64,000 nt of DNA from JANQFV01 sp964468185. Its GTDB lineage: Bacteria; Planctomycetota; Phycisphaerae; UBA1845; Fen-1342. Each line of letters starts with the position of its first letter. The first letter of the stretch is position 1. The notes beneath the pieces were generated by a model. That model was not told the origin of the DNA, made no database searches, and worked only from the letters and a program-made list of their open reading frames with translations. The translations under genes and the position numbers were made by a program. Of this stretch, positions 46,128 through 55,091 are shown piece after piece. Where the stretch lies: the NCBI GenBank assembly GCA_964468185.1, contig CAYXTR010000019.1, positions 39,707 to 103,706 on the forward strand, read 5' to 3'.

Positions 46128-46163
46128 CGAAATTCCGGCTAACGTGCAGCGAAATTCCGGCTA
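46128..46163. repeat. Two direct copies of CGAAATTCCGGCTA, 22-nt period
   Basis: The 14-nt unit occurs at 46128-46141 and 46150-46163 with an 8-nt spacer. Multiple short direct repeats with a CCGG core resemble the ends of IS21-type elements, and the repeats at the right edge of the window have the same style. No transposase is nearby, so this would be a remnant. Confidence 0.45.
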
Positions 46164-46208
46164 GAAATCAGCGCAGACCCCTCCCGCAGGCCGCGAGCAG
46201 CCCCTAAC

Positions 46209-46230
46209 AAAAAGGGCGAGTTAGTCGCCC
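46209..46230 (-). terminator. Terminator of the minus-strand small-protein operon
   Basis: TCGCCC (46225-46230) pairs with GGGCGA (46214-46219) around a 5-nt loop. On the minus strand the stem runs into TTTTT (46213-46209). It lies 22 nt past the stop of the 46252 frame. Confidence 0.6.
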
Positions 46231-46251
46231 GTCAATTGCACGTCGAAGGCC

Positions 46252-46404
46252 CTACGAACTGCCCTCGATATCGTCCAAATCGGCCACGGCCGGCGGCGAT
46301 TCGACCGCCTGGTCGGGCCAAACAACCCGGGCGAAGCTCATCGCCCAGGTATGTATCAGGTCCTGCCGGGCTCGGCCGCGCAGTGCGGAAGCAGCGCGAC
46401 GCAT
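46252..46404 (-). CDS. Possible small protein, last gene of the minus-strand operon
   Basis: 50 residues from ATG 46404 (AAGG 5 nt upstream) to TAG 46252. It contains RARQDLIHTWAMSFARVVWP and the acidic end AVADLDDIEGSS. The frame stays open upstream to about 46508 without another ATG. Composition looks protein-like, and a terminator follows at once. It may be a small gene or the 3' end of a broken one. No family recognised. Confidence 0.35.
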   Translation of the reverse strand: MRRAASALRGRARQDLIHTWAMSFARVVWPDQAVESPPAVADLDDIEGSS

Positions 46405-46520
46405 GTACCCCTTGAATGGCTGCTCGACGGCGTCAGTGGCGGCGATTTGGCCGAGGAGCTCGGGGCCCGTGTGCTGGGCGGGGTCTCGGTCTGCGCTAAC
46501 GGATGTGCGTACCTACGATG

Positions 46521-46850
46521 TCACCGCCGGCGGCGTGGACGTTCAGGATTGGGAGCCTGCGGCTTCGGCAATTGCTGAAGCGGTATGGCTGGCGTGATCA
46601 TCTCGAGGGTTTTGTTGTTGTAGTCAAAATTGTAGATGATCATCTGCTTGGCGGCGGCGTCGATCAGGACCACGGCCTCGTCAGTGTTCGAAATCTGCTG
46701 CGTCAGCATGATGTAGTCGCCGCCGCGGTCATTCATGCCGATCGCCTGTGCAGGTTGCTGAGATACCAGCATCAAGCCGACAAACAGCACAGATGCGGTG
46801 ACCGCGAGAACGCTGATGGCGAGGCTACGATTGTCGAGTGTCGAGTGCAT
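46521..46850 (-). CDS. Small exported or anchored protein, unknown
   Basis: 109 residues; ATG 46850 with GGGAGG 7 nt upstream. An N-terminal hydrophobic segment (SVLFVGLMLVSQQPAQA) is a signal peptide or anchor. The body DYIMLTQQISNTDEAVVLID then KQMIIYNFDYNNKTLEM forms beta hairpins. The tail is Pro/Arg-rich (PERPRRRR). It resembles the upstream neighbour in pattern: hydrophobic start, then a Y-M-x(n)-D-x2-LLD-type strand pair. The two may be paralogs. Function unknown. Confidence 0.7.
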   Translation of the reverse strand: MHSTLDNRSLAISVLAVTASVLFVGLMLVSQQPAQAIGMNDRGGDYIMLTQQISNTDEAVVLIDAAAKQMIIYNFDYNNKTLEMITPAIPLQQLPKPQAPNPERPRRRR

Positions 46851-46862
46851 CGTGTCACCTCC

Positions 46863-47147
46863 CTACTGGTTATGCCGAAAATCCCGCTCGAGGCTGCGAT
46901 AGCCGGCATACTGGAGCTCGTTGCCGCCCTTGATGAAGTAAAAGGTGTGAAGCGTCCGCTCCTTGAGATCGAGCAGGTAGAGCGCGTCAAACTCGTCCTG
47001 GATCTCGCCAGACACGACCATGTAGTTGCCGTGGAGGCCCGTGCCTTGAGCGACGGCCGTCCGCAGTGTTGTGCCGATCACGAGAGTGGTTGCGACCAGT
47101 ATCAGGTTGATACATACGAGGATGCTGAGCACGGTGGTCTTGTTCAT
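46863..47147 (-). CDS. Small exported or anchored protein, unknown (paralog-like)
   Basis: 94 residues; ATG 47147 with GGGAG upstream. A membrane segment (LSILVCINLILVATTLVIG) precedes GNYMVVSGEIQDEFDALYLL and ERTLHTFYFIKGGNE. The strand pattern parallels the next gene (12 nt downstream), which suggests duplication followed by divergence. No known domain. Confidence 0.7.
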   Translation of the reverse strand: MNKTTVLSILVCINLILVATTLVIGTTLRTAVAQGTGLHGNYMVVSGEIQDEFDALYLLDLKERTLHTFYFIKGGNELQYAGYRSLERDFRHNQ

Positions 47148-47207
47148 TTTCGGACTCTCCCACAGGCGTGCCGTTGCCCGGGCGTCGCGGCGACGTGACG
47201 GGATCGG

Positions 47208-47456
47208 CTAGTCCAAGTGTGACCGATGGGGGTTTTTCGCCGCGACCATCAGTACGGCCACAATGATCAACGTGCCGAACAGCCATTCGATGTATGGCTT
47301 GCGGTACGGGGTCTTGGGCGTAATACCTTCCTCGAAGAATGGCCGGGGTTTTTCATCGTCCTGCGCGACGGCGGGAGCCGGTGCCCCGGTCAGCGTAAAC
47401 GCCATCACCAGCGCCAACCCCCAGCGAATGATCCTGCGTGGCAGATACCGCCTCAT
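47208..47456 (-). CDS. Small envelope protein with signal peptide and C-terminal anchor
   Basis: 82 residues from ATG 47456, with GGAG 9 nt upstream. The N-terminal signal peptide (IIRWGLALVMAFTLTGAPAP) ends near AVAQ. A short acidic/Pro linker precedes a membrane helix (EWLFGTLIIVAVLMVAA) and a charged end. It is the first gene of a minus-strand operon with the genes at 46863 and 46521. Function unknown. Confidence 0.65.
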   Translation of the reverse strand: MRRYLPRRIIRWGLALVMAFTLTGAPAPAVAQDDEKPRPFFEEGITPKTPYRKPYIEWLFGTLIIVAVLMVAAKNPHRSHLD

Positions 47457-47496
47457 GCGCACATTCTCCCAATGGACGGACACAGATTCCGCGAGC

Positions 47497-47525
47497 ATCG
47501 TAGCTTTGCCCAGGGTGGCGGGCAA
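47497..47525 (-). promoter_or_regulatory. Promoter of the minus-strand small-protein operon
   Basis: On the minus strand TTGCCC (47525-47520), 17 nt, TACGAT (47502-47497). A start near 47490 gives a 34-nt leader with the SD GGGAG. Confidence 0.4.
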
Positions 47526-47699
47526 GAGTGAATTCGCGCTCCGCCCCCCTGCCGACTTGAGCAAACGTCCCCGGCCCGCTATGTTCTCGGCCGGCAGGAT
47601 GAGGTCGTGCGTTGGGAACCGCGCGACCGGACAGGCACACCAGCCGGCTGCTCAAACGATTCACCACGGGACTTCGAGTAAGCAGAGCGGAAGCACTGT

Positions 47700-49022
47700 A
47701 TGAGCACCACAGCGCGGAAAGTCATCATTCTGGGCGCCGCCGGGCGCGATTTTCACGATTTCAACACCTACTGGCGGGACAATGACGCGTATGAGGTCGT
47801 TGCGTTTACGGCCACGCAGATCCCGGACATCGAGGGTCGTACCTACCCGCCCGAGCTGGCCGGGCCGAAGTATCCCAAGGGTATTCCCATCTACGATGAG
47901 GGCGAACTCCCGGAGCTCATCAGGAAGCACGATGTGGACCTGTGCACCATCGCTTATTCCGACCTGCCCCACCCCGTCGTGATGCACAAGGCATCACTGG
48001 TGAATGCCTGCGGCGCGGATTTCGTGATTCTCGGTCATCGCCACACGATGCTGAAGAGCACCAAACCCGTCATCGCCGTTTGCGCCGTCCGGACCGGGTG
48101 CGGCAAAAGCCAGACCTCGCGGGCTGTCGTGAAGATCCTCAAGGACCTCGGCAAGAAGGTGGCTGCGATTCGGCACCCCATGCCCTACGGTGATCTGTCG
48201 AAGCAAATCTGCCAGCGTTTTGCCGAACTCAGCGACCTCGACAAGCATGAGTGCACGATCGAGGAGCGCGAGGAGTATGAACCGCACATTGCTGCCGGCA
48301 ATGTCATCTACGCCGGCGTCGATTATGAGAAGATCCTGCGTGAGGCCGAGAAAGAGGCGGACGTGATTCTCTGGGACGGTGGCAATAACGACATGTCGTT
48401 CATCAAGCCCGACCTGTACATCACCGTCGCCGACCCGCATCGACCAGGTCATGAACGTGCGTATTACCCCGGCGAGACGAATCTCTACATGTCTGACGCG
48501 ATCATTATCAATAAGATGGACACAGCGACGGCTGACGGGATCGATACGGTCCTCAAGAACATCGCCGCGGTGAATCCGAAGGCAACGGTCATTAAGGCGA
48601 ATTCGCCGGTTACCGTCGAGCAGCCGGAACTCATCGAGGGTAAGCGCGTGCTGGTGGTTGAAGACGGTCCCACCCTCACGCACGGCGAAATGGAGTATGG
48701 TGCCGGGCACGTCGCGGCCCAGAAGCACAAGGCCAGTCAGATCGTCGAGCCGCGCCCCTACGCCGTTGGCAGCATCAAGGATACGTTCGCGAAGTACACG
48801 CACGTCCGCGAAGTGCTGCCGGCGATGGGGTACGGCGACAAGCAGATGAAAGAGCTCGAGGACACGATCAACAAGGTGGATTGCGACGCCGTCATTATCG
48901 GTACGCCCATCGATCTTGGTCGCATGTTGAATATCAACAAGCCGAGCGCCCGCGTGCTGTACGAGTTGGAAGAGCAGCAGCCGGGCCAGTTGGCGGCGGC
49001 GATCAAGAAGGCCGTTTCCTAG
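47700..49022 (+). CDS. Cyclic 2,3-diphosphoglycerate synthetase-like P-loop protein
   Basis: 440 residues. The N-terminal Rossmann-like part has VIILGAAGRDFHDFNTYWRD and YPPELAGPKYPKGIPIYDEG. A P-loop domain follows with VCAVRTGCGKSQTSRAV (Walker A GCGKS) and VILWDGGNNDMSF (Walker B region). This organisation is that of the archaeal cyclic 2,3-diphosphoglycerate synthetase family, which also has many bacterial members of untested function. The archaeal enzyme uses ATP to cyclise 2,3-bisphosphoglycerate, an osmolyte and thermoprotectant. It is monocistronic, with a terminator at 49097. Confidence 0.75.
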   Translation: MSTTARKVIILGAAGRDFHDFNTYWRDNDAYEVVAFTATQIPDIEGRTYPPELAGPKYPKGIPIYDEGELPELIRKHDVDLCTIAYSDLPHPVVMHKASLVNACGADFVILGHRHTMLKSTKPVIAVCAVRTGCGKSQTSRAVVKILKDLGKKVAAIRHPMPYGDLSKQICQRFAELSDLDKHECTIEEREEYEPHIAAGNVIYAGVDYEKILREAEKEADVILWDGGNNDMSFIKPDLYITVADPHRPGHERAYYPGETNLYMSDAIIINKMDTATADGIDTVLKNIAAVNPKATVIKANSPVTVEQPELIEGKRVLVVEDGPTLTHGEMEYGAGHVAAQKHKASQIVEPRPYAVGSIKDTFAKYTHVREVLPAMGYGDKQMKELEDTINKVDCDAVIIGTPIDLGRMLNINKPSARVLYELEEQQPGQLAAAIKKAVS

Positions 49023-49096
49023 CTTGCCGGGTGCGGTGACGGAGGCGAGGTCAGCCAGTCGACGTGCATTGGTAACAGATTGCGCCATACACGCAT

Positions 49097-49136
49097 CCCC
49101 GTGTCGACCGGGTCCGTACGTTCGGCACGGGGTTTT
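49097..49136 (+). terminator. Terminator after the cDPG synthetase-like gene
   Basis: CCCCGTG (49097-49103) pairs with CACGGGG (49126-49132), followed by TTTTCTTG. The 22-nt loop contains a further 3-bp CCG/CGG pairing. Confidence 0.5.
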
Positions 49137-49259
49137 CTTGTTACGGCGGCATCGAAACGCGTTGTTGACGACATTGACGGCCCCCCTACCCATTTCGTAG
49201 CTTTGAGGGTCTGCCTGGCCTGGACAGAGGTGTCTTACGCCAGAGAGAAGGAGCAGCCC

Positions 49260-50387
49260 ATGTTGTTACTCAAATACAGGAATATCGTGCTCGCTGCGTG
49301 CCTGGCATCGGCCGCGCTGGCCCAGGCCAGCGACGGGAAGCCCGCTGTGAAGGGAAGCCCGTCGCCTGCCGTGTCCAACCCGGAACAAGGCCAAGCGCAG
49401 CAAGGTCCGCGGGTCGAGCTCTCGTCACTCAAGTTTGACTTTGGCACCGTCTGGGAGGGTACCGAGGCCAAGAAGAACTTCACGGTCAAGAACGTTGGCG
49501 ATGCTCCATTGACGGTCAGTGTCCGCAGTTCTTGCGGCTGCACGCTCGTGACGCATCCGAAGTCGCCGCTGAATCCCGGCGAGTCCGACACGATCGAGAT
49601 TTCCTACGACACGGGTCGTGAAGGGCGGGCGCAGAAGCGCGTCACCGTCCTGACCAACGACCCGAGGAAATCCACGCAGATCATCAAGGTGGAAGGCCAC
49701 GTCAAACCACTCTTCGAAGCCGATCCGCGCAAGAAGCTCTTTCTTGGTGATGCCGACGAACAGACGGTCCGTACCGAGGTGGTGATGCTCAAGAATCTGT
49801 ATGACAAGCCTGTGCCGCTGCGCATCGAGAAGCTGACTGGTCAGGCGGACAGGTTCAACGTCAAGCTCGAGGAGATCAAGAAAGGTGATCTCTACCGGCT
49901 GACAATCACGTCAGTACCGCCATTGGTTGAGGGGCGCAACGCGGTGAACGTCGTGCTGGCCACTGCGCCGGATGAGCTGCCGAGCTTTCGCGTTCACTGC
50001 TCGCTAAGCGTCCCCCCGCGCGCGATGGTCTCACCCGGACGCATCGCTGTGACGCCCGGCCACACGGAGACGCGCAAACGCTCCGTGCGTCTCAAGTACC
50101 GCACTTCCAAGCCGCTTCAGATTACAGGAGCGTACACCGAACCCAATCAGCTGCCACTGACAATCAATCGGCCGACGGGCGCCAGGGGCACAGTACTGAG
50201 CTTCTATACGATCGAGGTACAGGTTCCACCGTTTGCAGACATGCCCGAAGATGGCTACCGATTGATCATCACGACAGACGATGCGTCGTCGCAGTATCAC
50301 CGTATGGAAGTGCCAATCGTGAAATTCGACCGACGCCCGCGCCGGGCACCCCGCGCGACGCCCGCAAGAGGTGACGAAAGCCAATAG
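49260..50387 (+). CDS. DUF1573 exported protein
   Basis: 375 residues from ATG 49260, with AAGGAG 6 nt upstream. A signal peptide (NIVLAACLASAALAQA) precedes the DUF1573 Ig-like domain: LKFDFGTVWEGTEAKKNFTV, RSSCGCT and EISYDTGREGR. Two further beta-sandwich-like regions fill residues 160-355. The Arg/Pro-rich tail is low complexity. The family is common in Planctomycetota and Bacteroidota envelopes and has no known activity. Confidence 0.82.
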   Translation: MLLLKYRNIVLAACLASAALAQASDGKPAVKGSPSPAVSNPEQGQAQQGPRVELSSLKFDFGTVWEGTEAKKNFTVKNVGDAPLTVSVRSSCGCTLVTHPKSPLNPGESDTIEISYDTGREGRAQKRVTVLTNDPRKSTQIIKVEGHVKPLFEADPRKKLFLGDADEQTVRTEVVMLKNLYDKPVPLRIEKLTGQADRFNVKLEEIKKGDLYRLTITSVPPLVEGRNAVNVVLATAPDELPSFRVHCSLSVPPRAMVSPGRIAVTPGHTETRKRSVRLKYRTSKPLQITGAYTEPNQLPLTINRPTGARGTVLSFYTIEVQVPPFADMPEDGYRLIITTDDASSQYHRMEVPIVKFDRRPRRAPRATPARGDESQ

Positions 50388-50430
50388 CAGTCATCGCTTT
50401 GCGGGATACGGGCCGGGTGAATGTATCGTA

Positions 50431-50943
50431 CTATGCGCCCGAGTGAATCGCTCCGGAGAGACCGGCCTTCCACAAAAGCTCGTTCGAAGGATAGCGCTTG
50501 GTCAGCGTCTGAAACAACCGGTCATAACACCGTGTATTCCACGCATCCGCATACGCATTCGCCCGTCGATACAAGCTCAGTGCCACCTGATGCACAACAT
50601 TGTCGAGTGCATAGCGACGACGGATTCGGTCGTCCACCACAAACACGTTCAGCGGCTCCCGCCCGCCCAGTGCCTTGAGTGCGTCACGGCCGTACTCATA
50701 CCCCGCGTTGAGCCAGTCCACGAAGGTCAGGCGATCCTCGTCCTTCAGCCGCACCATCAGCGCACAGACGAACACGGGCCGGGCGTCCCAAGCCACCAGC
50801 CGAACGTCGACCGGACAACTCCGCGGCATGACGCGTGCCGTCCAGGAGTTCATGCGCAGGTACAGACTGTTCCCCCCGCCCTCGAATACGTGCCCCAGCG
50901 ATCCCGGGGAACGTCTCAGAATCCAGCGCGGTAGATCAGGCAC
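50431..50943 (-). CDS. Protein of unknown function
   Basis: 170 residues with a GTG start at 50943 (GAGG 8 nt upstream). It has mixed alpha/beta composition: VDVRLVAWDARPVFVCALMV then FVDWLNAGYEYGRDALKAL. No signal peptide, membrane helix or motif is recognised. It is convergent with the DUF1573 gene, with 43 nt between the stops. Confidence 0.6.
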   Translation of the reverse strand: MPDLPRWILRRSPGSLGHVFEGGGNSLYLRMNSWTARVMPRSCPVDVRLVAWDARPVFVCALMVRLKDEDRLTFVDWLNAGYEYGRDALKALGGREPLNVFVVDDRIRRRYALDNVVHQVALSLYRRANAYADAWNTRCYDRLFQTLTKRYPSNELLWKAGLSGAIHSGA

Positions 50944-51138
50944 CAGCCGATCCTCGATAGCACGTGATCGCGCGAGGAGCCCAGCCTCACGCGCACAGAA
51001 GCGACGCTATCAACATCGGGCTACGTGTGCGACCTTATCAGTTATCCGTTCAACATTAACAGAAGCCGGTCAGAGCCGCTCACGGACGCCGGGCCACGCC
51101 CGATAGCTCGCGACGCACGCCGCCCTGCCGAGCCCTGC

Positions 51139-53364
51139 TCACCAACCCGCGACGTCCACATCCAGCGCGCGGACCAGGAAGGCCCACATATCGGCTGCTT
51201 CGTCGATCCGCTTGCTGGTCGGTTTGCCCGCTCCGTGACCGGCTTTTGTCTCGATCCGGATCAGGATCGGATTCGCGCACGCCTGCGCCGCCTGCATCGC
51301 CGAGATGAACTTGAAGCTGTGCGATGGCACCACACGGTCGTCATGATCCGCGGTCATCGCAAACACCGCCGGATAACACGTCCCCAGCTCGATGTTGTGC
51401 AGCGGACTGTAGGCGTAGATCACCTCGAAGTCGTCCGGATCATCGGGCGAGCCGAAGTCCGATACCCACGCCCAGCCGATCGTGAACTTGTGGAAGCGCA
51501 GCATGTCCATCACGCCCACGACCGGGATAGCGGCGCCAAACAAGTCCGGACGCTGCGTAATGCAAGCCCCCACGACCATACCGCCGTTGGAACCGCCGAG
51601 GATGGCCAGCTTTTCGCTGCGCGTATAGTCATTCGCGATCAGCCACTCCCCCGCCGCGATCAGGTCGTCAAACGTATTCTGCTTGTTGTGCAGCTTACCG
51701 GCGTCGTGCCAAGCCTTGCCGTACTCGCCGCCGCCGCGGACGTTTGCGATGGCATACACCCCCCCCATCTCCATCCAGACGAGCCGACTGATGGAAAAGC
51801 TCGGCGTGAGCGGGATATTGAAGCCGCCGTAGGCATACAGCAGCGTCGGATTGTCGCCATCCAACGCCAGCCCGCGCTTATGCGTGATGAACATGGGCAC
51901 CCGCGTGCCATCCTTGCTGCGATAGAAGACCTGCCGCGTGACATAGGCGTCGGGGTCGAAGTCTACCTCGGGCTTGCGGAACACCGTGCTCCGGCCCGTG
52001 GTGAGATCGTACCGATGAATCGTGGTCGGCACGCTGAATCTGGTGAAGGCGTAGAACGTCTCTGTGTCACTGCGATCGCCGCCGAAGCCGGAGGCACTGC
52101 CCAGGCCCGGCAATGCGACGTCGCGCAACGGGCTGCCGGCCAGATCGAAGACCTCGATGCGGGCGTGTGCGTCGTGCAGGTACGAGCCGATGAAGAAGTC
52201 GCCGACCAGTGACACGCCGCGCAGCGTATCCTCGGATTCGGGAATCACCTCGACCCAGAACTCACGGTCGGGATTGCGCGTGTCAATCGCGATCAGCCGG
52301 CCAAGCGGAGCCTCGTAATTGGTGAAGAACCAGAACACCGGCCCGTCATTGCCAACGAACGAATACAGCGCGTCGAATTCCGTCAGCAGATCGACGGGCG
52401 TCTGCGCTTCCGCGTCCAAATCGATATATGAGATGCGGTTGGCGCGCTCCGTCCCTTTGCTGATTGAAATGATGAGGTAGCGTCCGTCCTCGGTCACGTA
52501 GCCGCCGAAGCCCCAGTCCGGCTGATCCGGCCGATGGTAGATCAGGCGATCTTCGGACTGCGGCGTTCCGATCCTGTGATAGTAGAGCTTGGGGAAGCGG
52601 TTGACCTCCTCGAGCCTGTCGCCCTGCGGCTCGTCGTAGCGGCTGTAATAGAACCCCTCCCCTTTCCGGTCCCATGACGCCCCCGAGAACTTCACCCACT
52701 TCAAGTGATCATCAAGATCTTCGCCCGTATCGACGTTACGCACGTGGAACTCAATCCAGTCCGAGCCGGCGTCCGACAGCGCGTATGCCATGAGCTTGCC
52801 ATCATCGCTGATCGAATACGTGGACATTGCGACGGTGCCGTCTTCCGAGAGCTGGTTCGGATCAAGCAGCACGCGCGGCTCGGCATCGAGCGACTCCGTC
52901 ACGTACAGCACCGACTGGTTTTGCAGGCCGTCATTGCGTTTGTAGAAATACCGCCCCCCCTTCTCGAATGGGATGCCGTATTTCGCGTAGTTCCACAACT
53001 CGGTCAGGCGCTGGCGAATGTCGTCGCGGGCTTCCACTTCCTCCAGCCAGCCAAATGTCAGCTCATTCTGCGCCGCGACCCACTCGGCGGTCTCGTCCGC
53101 ATCCAGATCTTCCAGCCAGCGGTACGGGTCGGCGACTTCCACGCCATGGAGCACATCGACCTGATCCACGGTCCGTGTCTCGGGATAGACCAGCGGCGAC
53201 GACGCGGGAGCAGTCGACCTCTGCGTGCAGCCGGCGACGCCAGTCAGCAGCCCGGCGGCAAGGACTAATAGACCGGTACGAATCCAACCGCGACCGCCTG
53301 ACTCCAGCAAACCCACCACGATACGACGACCAGCAACCGCAGGGAACACAAATCGCACGTTCAT
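51139..53364 (-). CDS. Prolyl oligopeptidase family serine peptidase (S9A), lipoprotein
   Basis: 741 residues from ATG 53364 (GGAG 5 nt upstream). A hydrophobic stretch ending GLLTGVAGC gives a lipobox Cys near residue 46, so it is probably a membrane-anchored lipoprotein. An N-terminal propeller starts DPYRWLEDLDADETAEWVAA. The alpha/beta hydrolase domain has Ser in LAILGGSNGGMVVGA (near 592), Asp in MTADHDDRVVPSHS (near 674) and His in KAGHGAGKP (near 709). It cleaves short Pro-containing peptides after proline, here probably in the periplasm. Confidence 0.9.
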   Translation of the reverse strand: MNVRFVFPAVAGRRIVVGLLESGGRGWIRTGLLVLAAGLLTGVAGCTQRSTAPASSPLVYPETRTVDQVDVLHGVEVADPYRWLEDLDADETAEWVAAQNELTFGWLEEVEARDDIRQRLTELWNYAKYGIPFEKGGRYFYKRNDGLQNQSVLYVTESLDAEPRVLLDPNQLSEDGTVAMSTYSISDDGKLMAYALSDAGSDWIEFHVRNVDTGEDLDDHLKWVKFSGASWDRKGEGFYYSRYDEPQGDRLEEVNRFPKLYYHRIGTPQSEDRLIYHRPDQPDWGFGGYVTEDGRYLIISISKGTERANRISYIDLDAEAQTPVDLLTEFDALYSFVGNDGPVFWFFTNYEAPLGRLIAIDTRNPDREFWVEVIPESEDTLRGVSLVGDFFIGSYLHDAHARIEVFDLAGSPLRDVALPGLGSASGFGGDRSDTETFYAFTRFSVPTTIHRYDLTTGRSTVFRKPEVDFDPDAYVTRQVFYRSKDGTRVPMFITHKRGLALDGDNPTLLYAYGGFNIPLTPSFSISRLVWMEMGGVYAIANVRGGGEYGKAWHDAGKLHNKQNTFDDLIAAGEWLIANDYTRSEKLAILGGSNGGMVVGACITQRPDLFGAAIPVVGVMDMLRFHKFTIGWAWVSDFGSPDDPDDFEVIYAYSPLHNIELGTCYPAVFAMTADHDDRVVPSHSFKFISAMQAAQACANPILIRIETKAGHGAGKPTSKRIDEAADMWAFLVRALDVDVAGW

Positions 53365-53669
53365 CATTACTCCATCATCCACACCCCCGCACGAACCAGA
53401 TTCGATGCGTCCTGACACCCACGCACCTCGGCGTCAACTCTAACATTACGAATTGTACGCCGTTTTCGTAGACGCCGCACGCCCGGTTGTCGCTGGCACG
53501 CCGGCTCCGTCGAGTGGGCGCGGGGTTATCATGCGTGCCCCTCGCTTGCGCCACAGTGAATCGCACGAGCGTTCTGTCCCTTGAGCTTTGTGTTGAATCG
53601 ACTTGATCTACATGACCGGTGTTCTTGTCGAGCGCAACCCAAGCTCGGATGTCAGGACGCCCCCCCCCC

Positions 53670-55091
53670 CTACTCCCCCGAGTACATCACCCGCCAGATG
53701 GTCCCGCGGACGGAGTCGGCGATATAGAGGGAGCCATCCGGACCGCGTGCGAGACCCATCGGCCGGTGCTCGGCCTCTCCCGGCGAGGCCAGCCGCTCCT
53801 GGCCGGCGAAGCCGTCCGCGAAAACCTCCCAACCCTTGTCTGAGCGTTCCGGTGATTCTTCACCATCGGCGTCAACCGCCGCGCCGGCCTTTACCGGCAA
53901 GGCCCCGTCGAACGGCGTGAATGTCACCTGATACCCCGCCTGTGGCAATGGTGCCCGATTCCATGAGCCATGAAAGGCGACGAACGCCCCGTTTCGATAG
54001 CGCTCCGGAAACATCGCAGGCCTGGGCGAATCCGCGGACGCGCGGGGGAACGCGTAGAAGATCAGGTCGTTTGGCGCCCAATGTGCCGGAAATGCCTGGA
54101 TCGGCACGGCGTACTTTCCGATGTCCGCCCGCGTCTGGCCGTCGCCGCCGTACTCGGGCGCCATCATTCGCGCCGCCTTGCGCGGGTCCCAATACGTGTA
54201 CGGCCAACCTGCATCGAGCCCCCGCCGGACAAGGTGGAATTCCTCGGCCGGCAGCTCGGCATTGTCACGGTCGCTGTAATGCTCGGGAAACAGCGTATTG
54301 AGCTGATCCCGGCCGTGCATGACCAGGTACAGATGCTTGACATGCGGATTCCACGCGAGCGCGACCGTCTGACGCAGACCGGTGGCGAAGTGCAACCCGT
54401 CGTCAGGGTGCTGCTGGTTCAGGCGGTCAGCGTCGTATCGATAGATGCCGCGACCGTCGAGTTCAGGGCACGGGCGTTGCCCCGGAGATCCCGGCGTGCG
54501 GATCTGCTCCTGGCAGGCGTTGGACGGCACGCCGAGGTTCACATACAGATGGCCACGATCGTCAAACGCGATAGGTTTGGCGGCATGGGATTGCTGACGC
54601 GGGAAGCCGTCGACCACGACCTCCAGATTCGCATCGGGCACCAGCGCGTCCGGCCGCAGTCGGTAACGCACGATCCGCGTCCGCTCGCCGAAGTAGAGAT
54701 AGCCGCGGTAGATGTCGATGCCGGTGCCGCTGACGTCGCCGAAGTACTTCTGCACGTCCGCCCGGCCGTCATTATTGGTGTCGCGCAGGCAGACAATCCC
54801 GCCGCCGTTGCTTGGCTGCCGCAGGGCTACGTAAATGTCACCGTTGCCGCGAACGACGATATGGCGTGCGCGACCCAGGTTGTCGGCGACGACGAGTGCG
54901 CGAAAGCCGTCGGGCAGCGTCAGCCCGCCGTTGTCGGAATCCGGCTCTGGCAGCGCGCTGATCGAGGCATTGCCGGAAGCCGAATCACGGTTCTGCCCGG
55001 TTGACGCCTCGCAACCGGGCAGGGTGAAAAGCGTAACGCACAGCAACCCGAGCGACGTTCCGTGAGAGCGGAGCGTTGATAATGTGGACAT
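53670..55091 (-). CDS. PQQ-dependent sugar (glucose/sorbosone) dehydrogenase-like lipoprotein
   Basis: 473 residues from ATG 55091 (GGAGG 8 nt upstream). LCVTLFTLPGC gives a lipobox, so the protein is likely envelope-anchored. The propeller has the soluble-GDH/L-sorbosone dehydrogenase layout: LPDGFRALVVADNLGRARHI, AFDDRGHLYVNLG, FHGSWNR and the end GPDGSLYIADSVRGTIWRV. Such enzymes oxidise aldoses with PQQ. Quinone ligands cannot be confirmed by eye. An 11-G run directly follows the stop codon. Confidence 0.8.
   Translation of the reverse strand: MSTLSTLRSHGTSLGLLCVTLFTLPGCEASTGQNRDSASGNASISALPEPDSDNGGLTLPDGFRALVVADNLGRARHIVVRGNGDIYVALRQPSNGGGIVCLRDTNNDGRADVQKYFGDVSGTGIDIYRGYLYFGERTRIVRYRLRPDALVPDANLEVVVDGFPRQQSHAAKPIAFDDRGHLYVNLGVPSNACQEQIRTPGSPGQRPCPELDGRGIYRYDADRLNQQHPDDGLHFATGLRQTVALAWNPHVKHLYLVMHGRDQLNTLFPEHYSDRDNAELPAEEFHLVRRGLDAGWPYTYWDPRKAARMMAPEYGGDGQTRADIGKYAVPIQAFPAHWAPNDLIFYAFPRASADSPRPAMFPERYRNGAFVAFHGSWNRAPLPQAGYQVTFTPFDGALPVKAGAAVDADGEESPERSDKGWEVFADGFAGQERLASPGEAEHRPMGLARGPDGSLYIADSVRGTIWRVMYSGE

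Larger units (their letters stand above)
45883..46251. other. 369-nt non-coding stretch with direct repeats
   Basis: No convincing frame fits. It contains a tandem TACCGCTG pair (46102-46117), two copies of CGAAATTCCGGCTA (46128-46141 and 46150-46163), and a minus-strand terminator at 46209-46230. A short AT-rich patch lies near 46030-46055. The repeat pair may be an insertion-sequence end remnant. Confidence 0.45.

Noticed and set aside
46102..46163. Short repeats considered as a CRISPR array
   Set aside because: Only two copies of each unit with an 8-nt spacer; no repeat-spacer regularity and no cas genes.
53660..53670. Run of eleven C (G on the coding strand) as a phase-variation tract
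   Set aside because: It lies after the stop codon of the sugar dehydrogenase gene, so slippage would not change the protein. It may affect assembly accuracy only.
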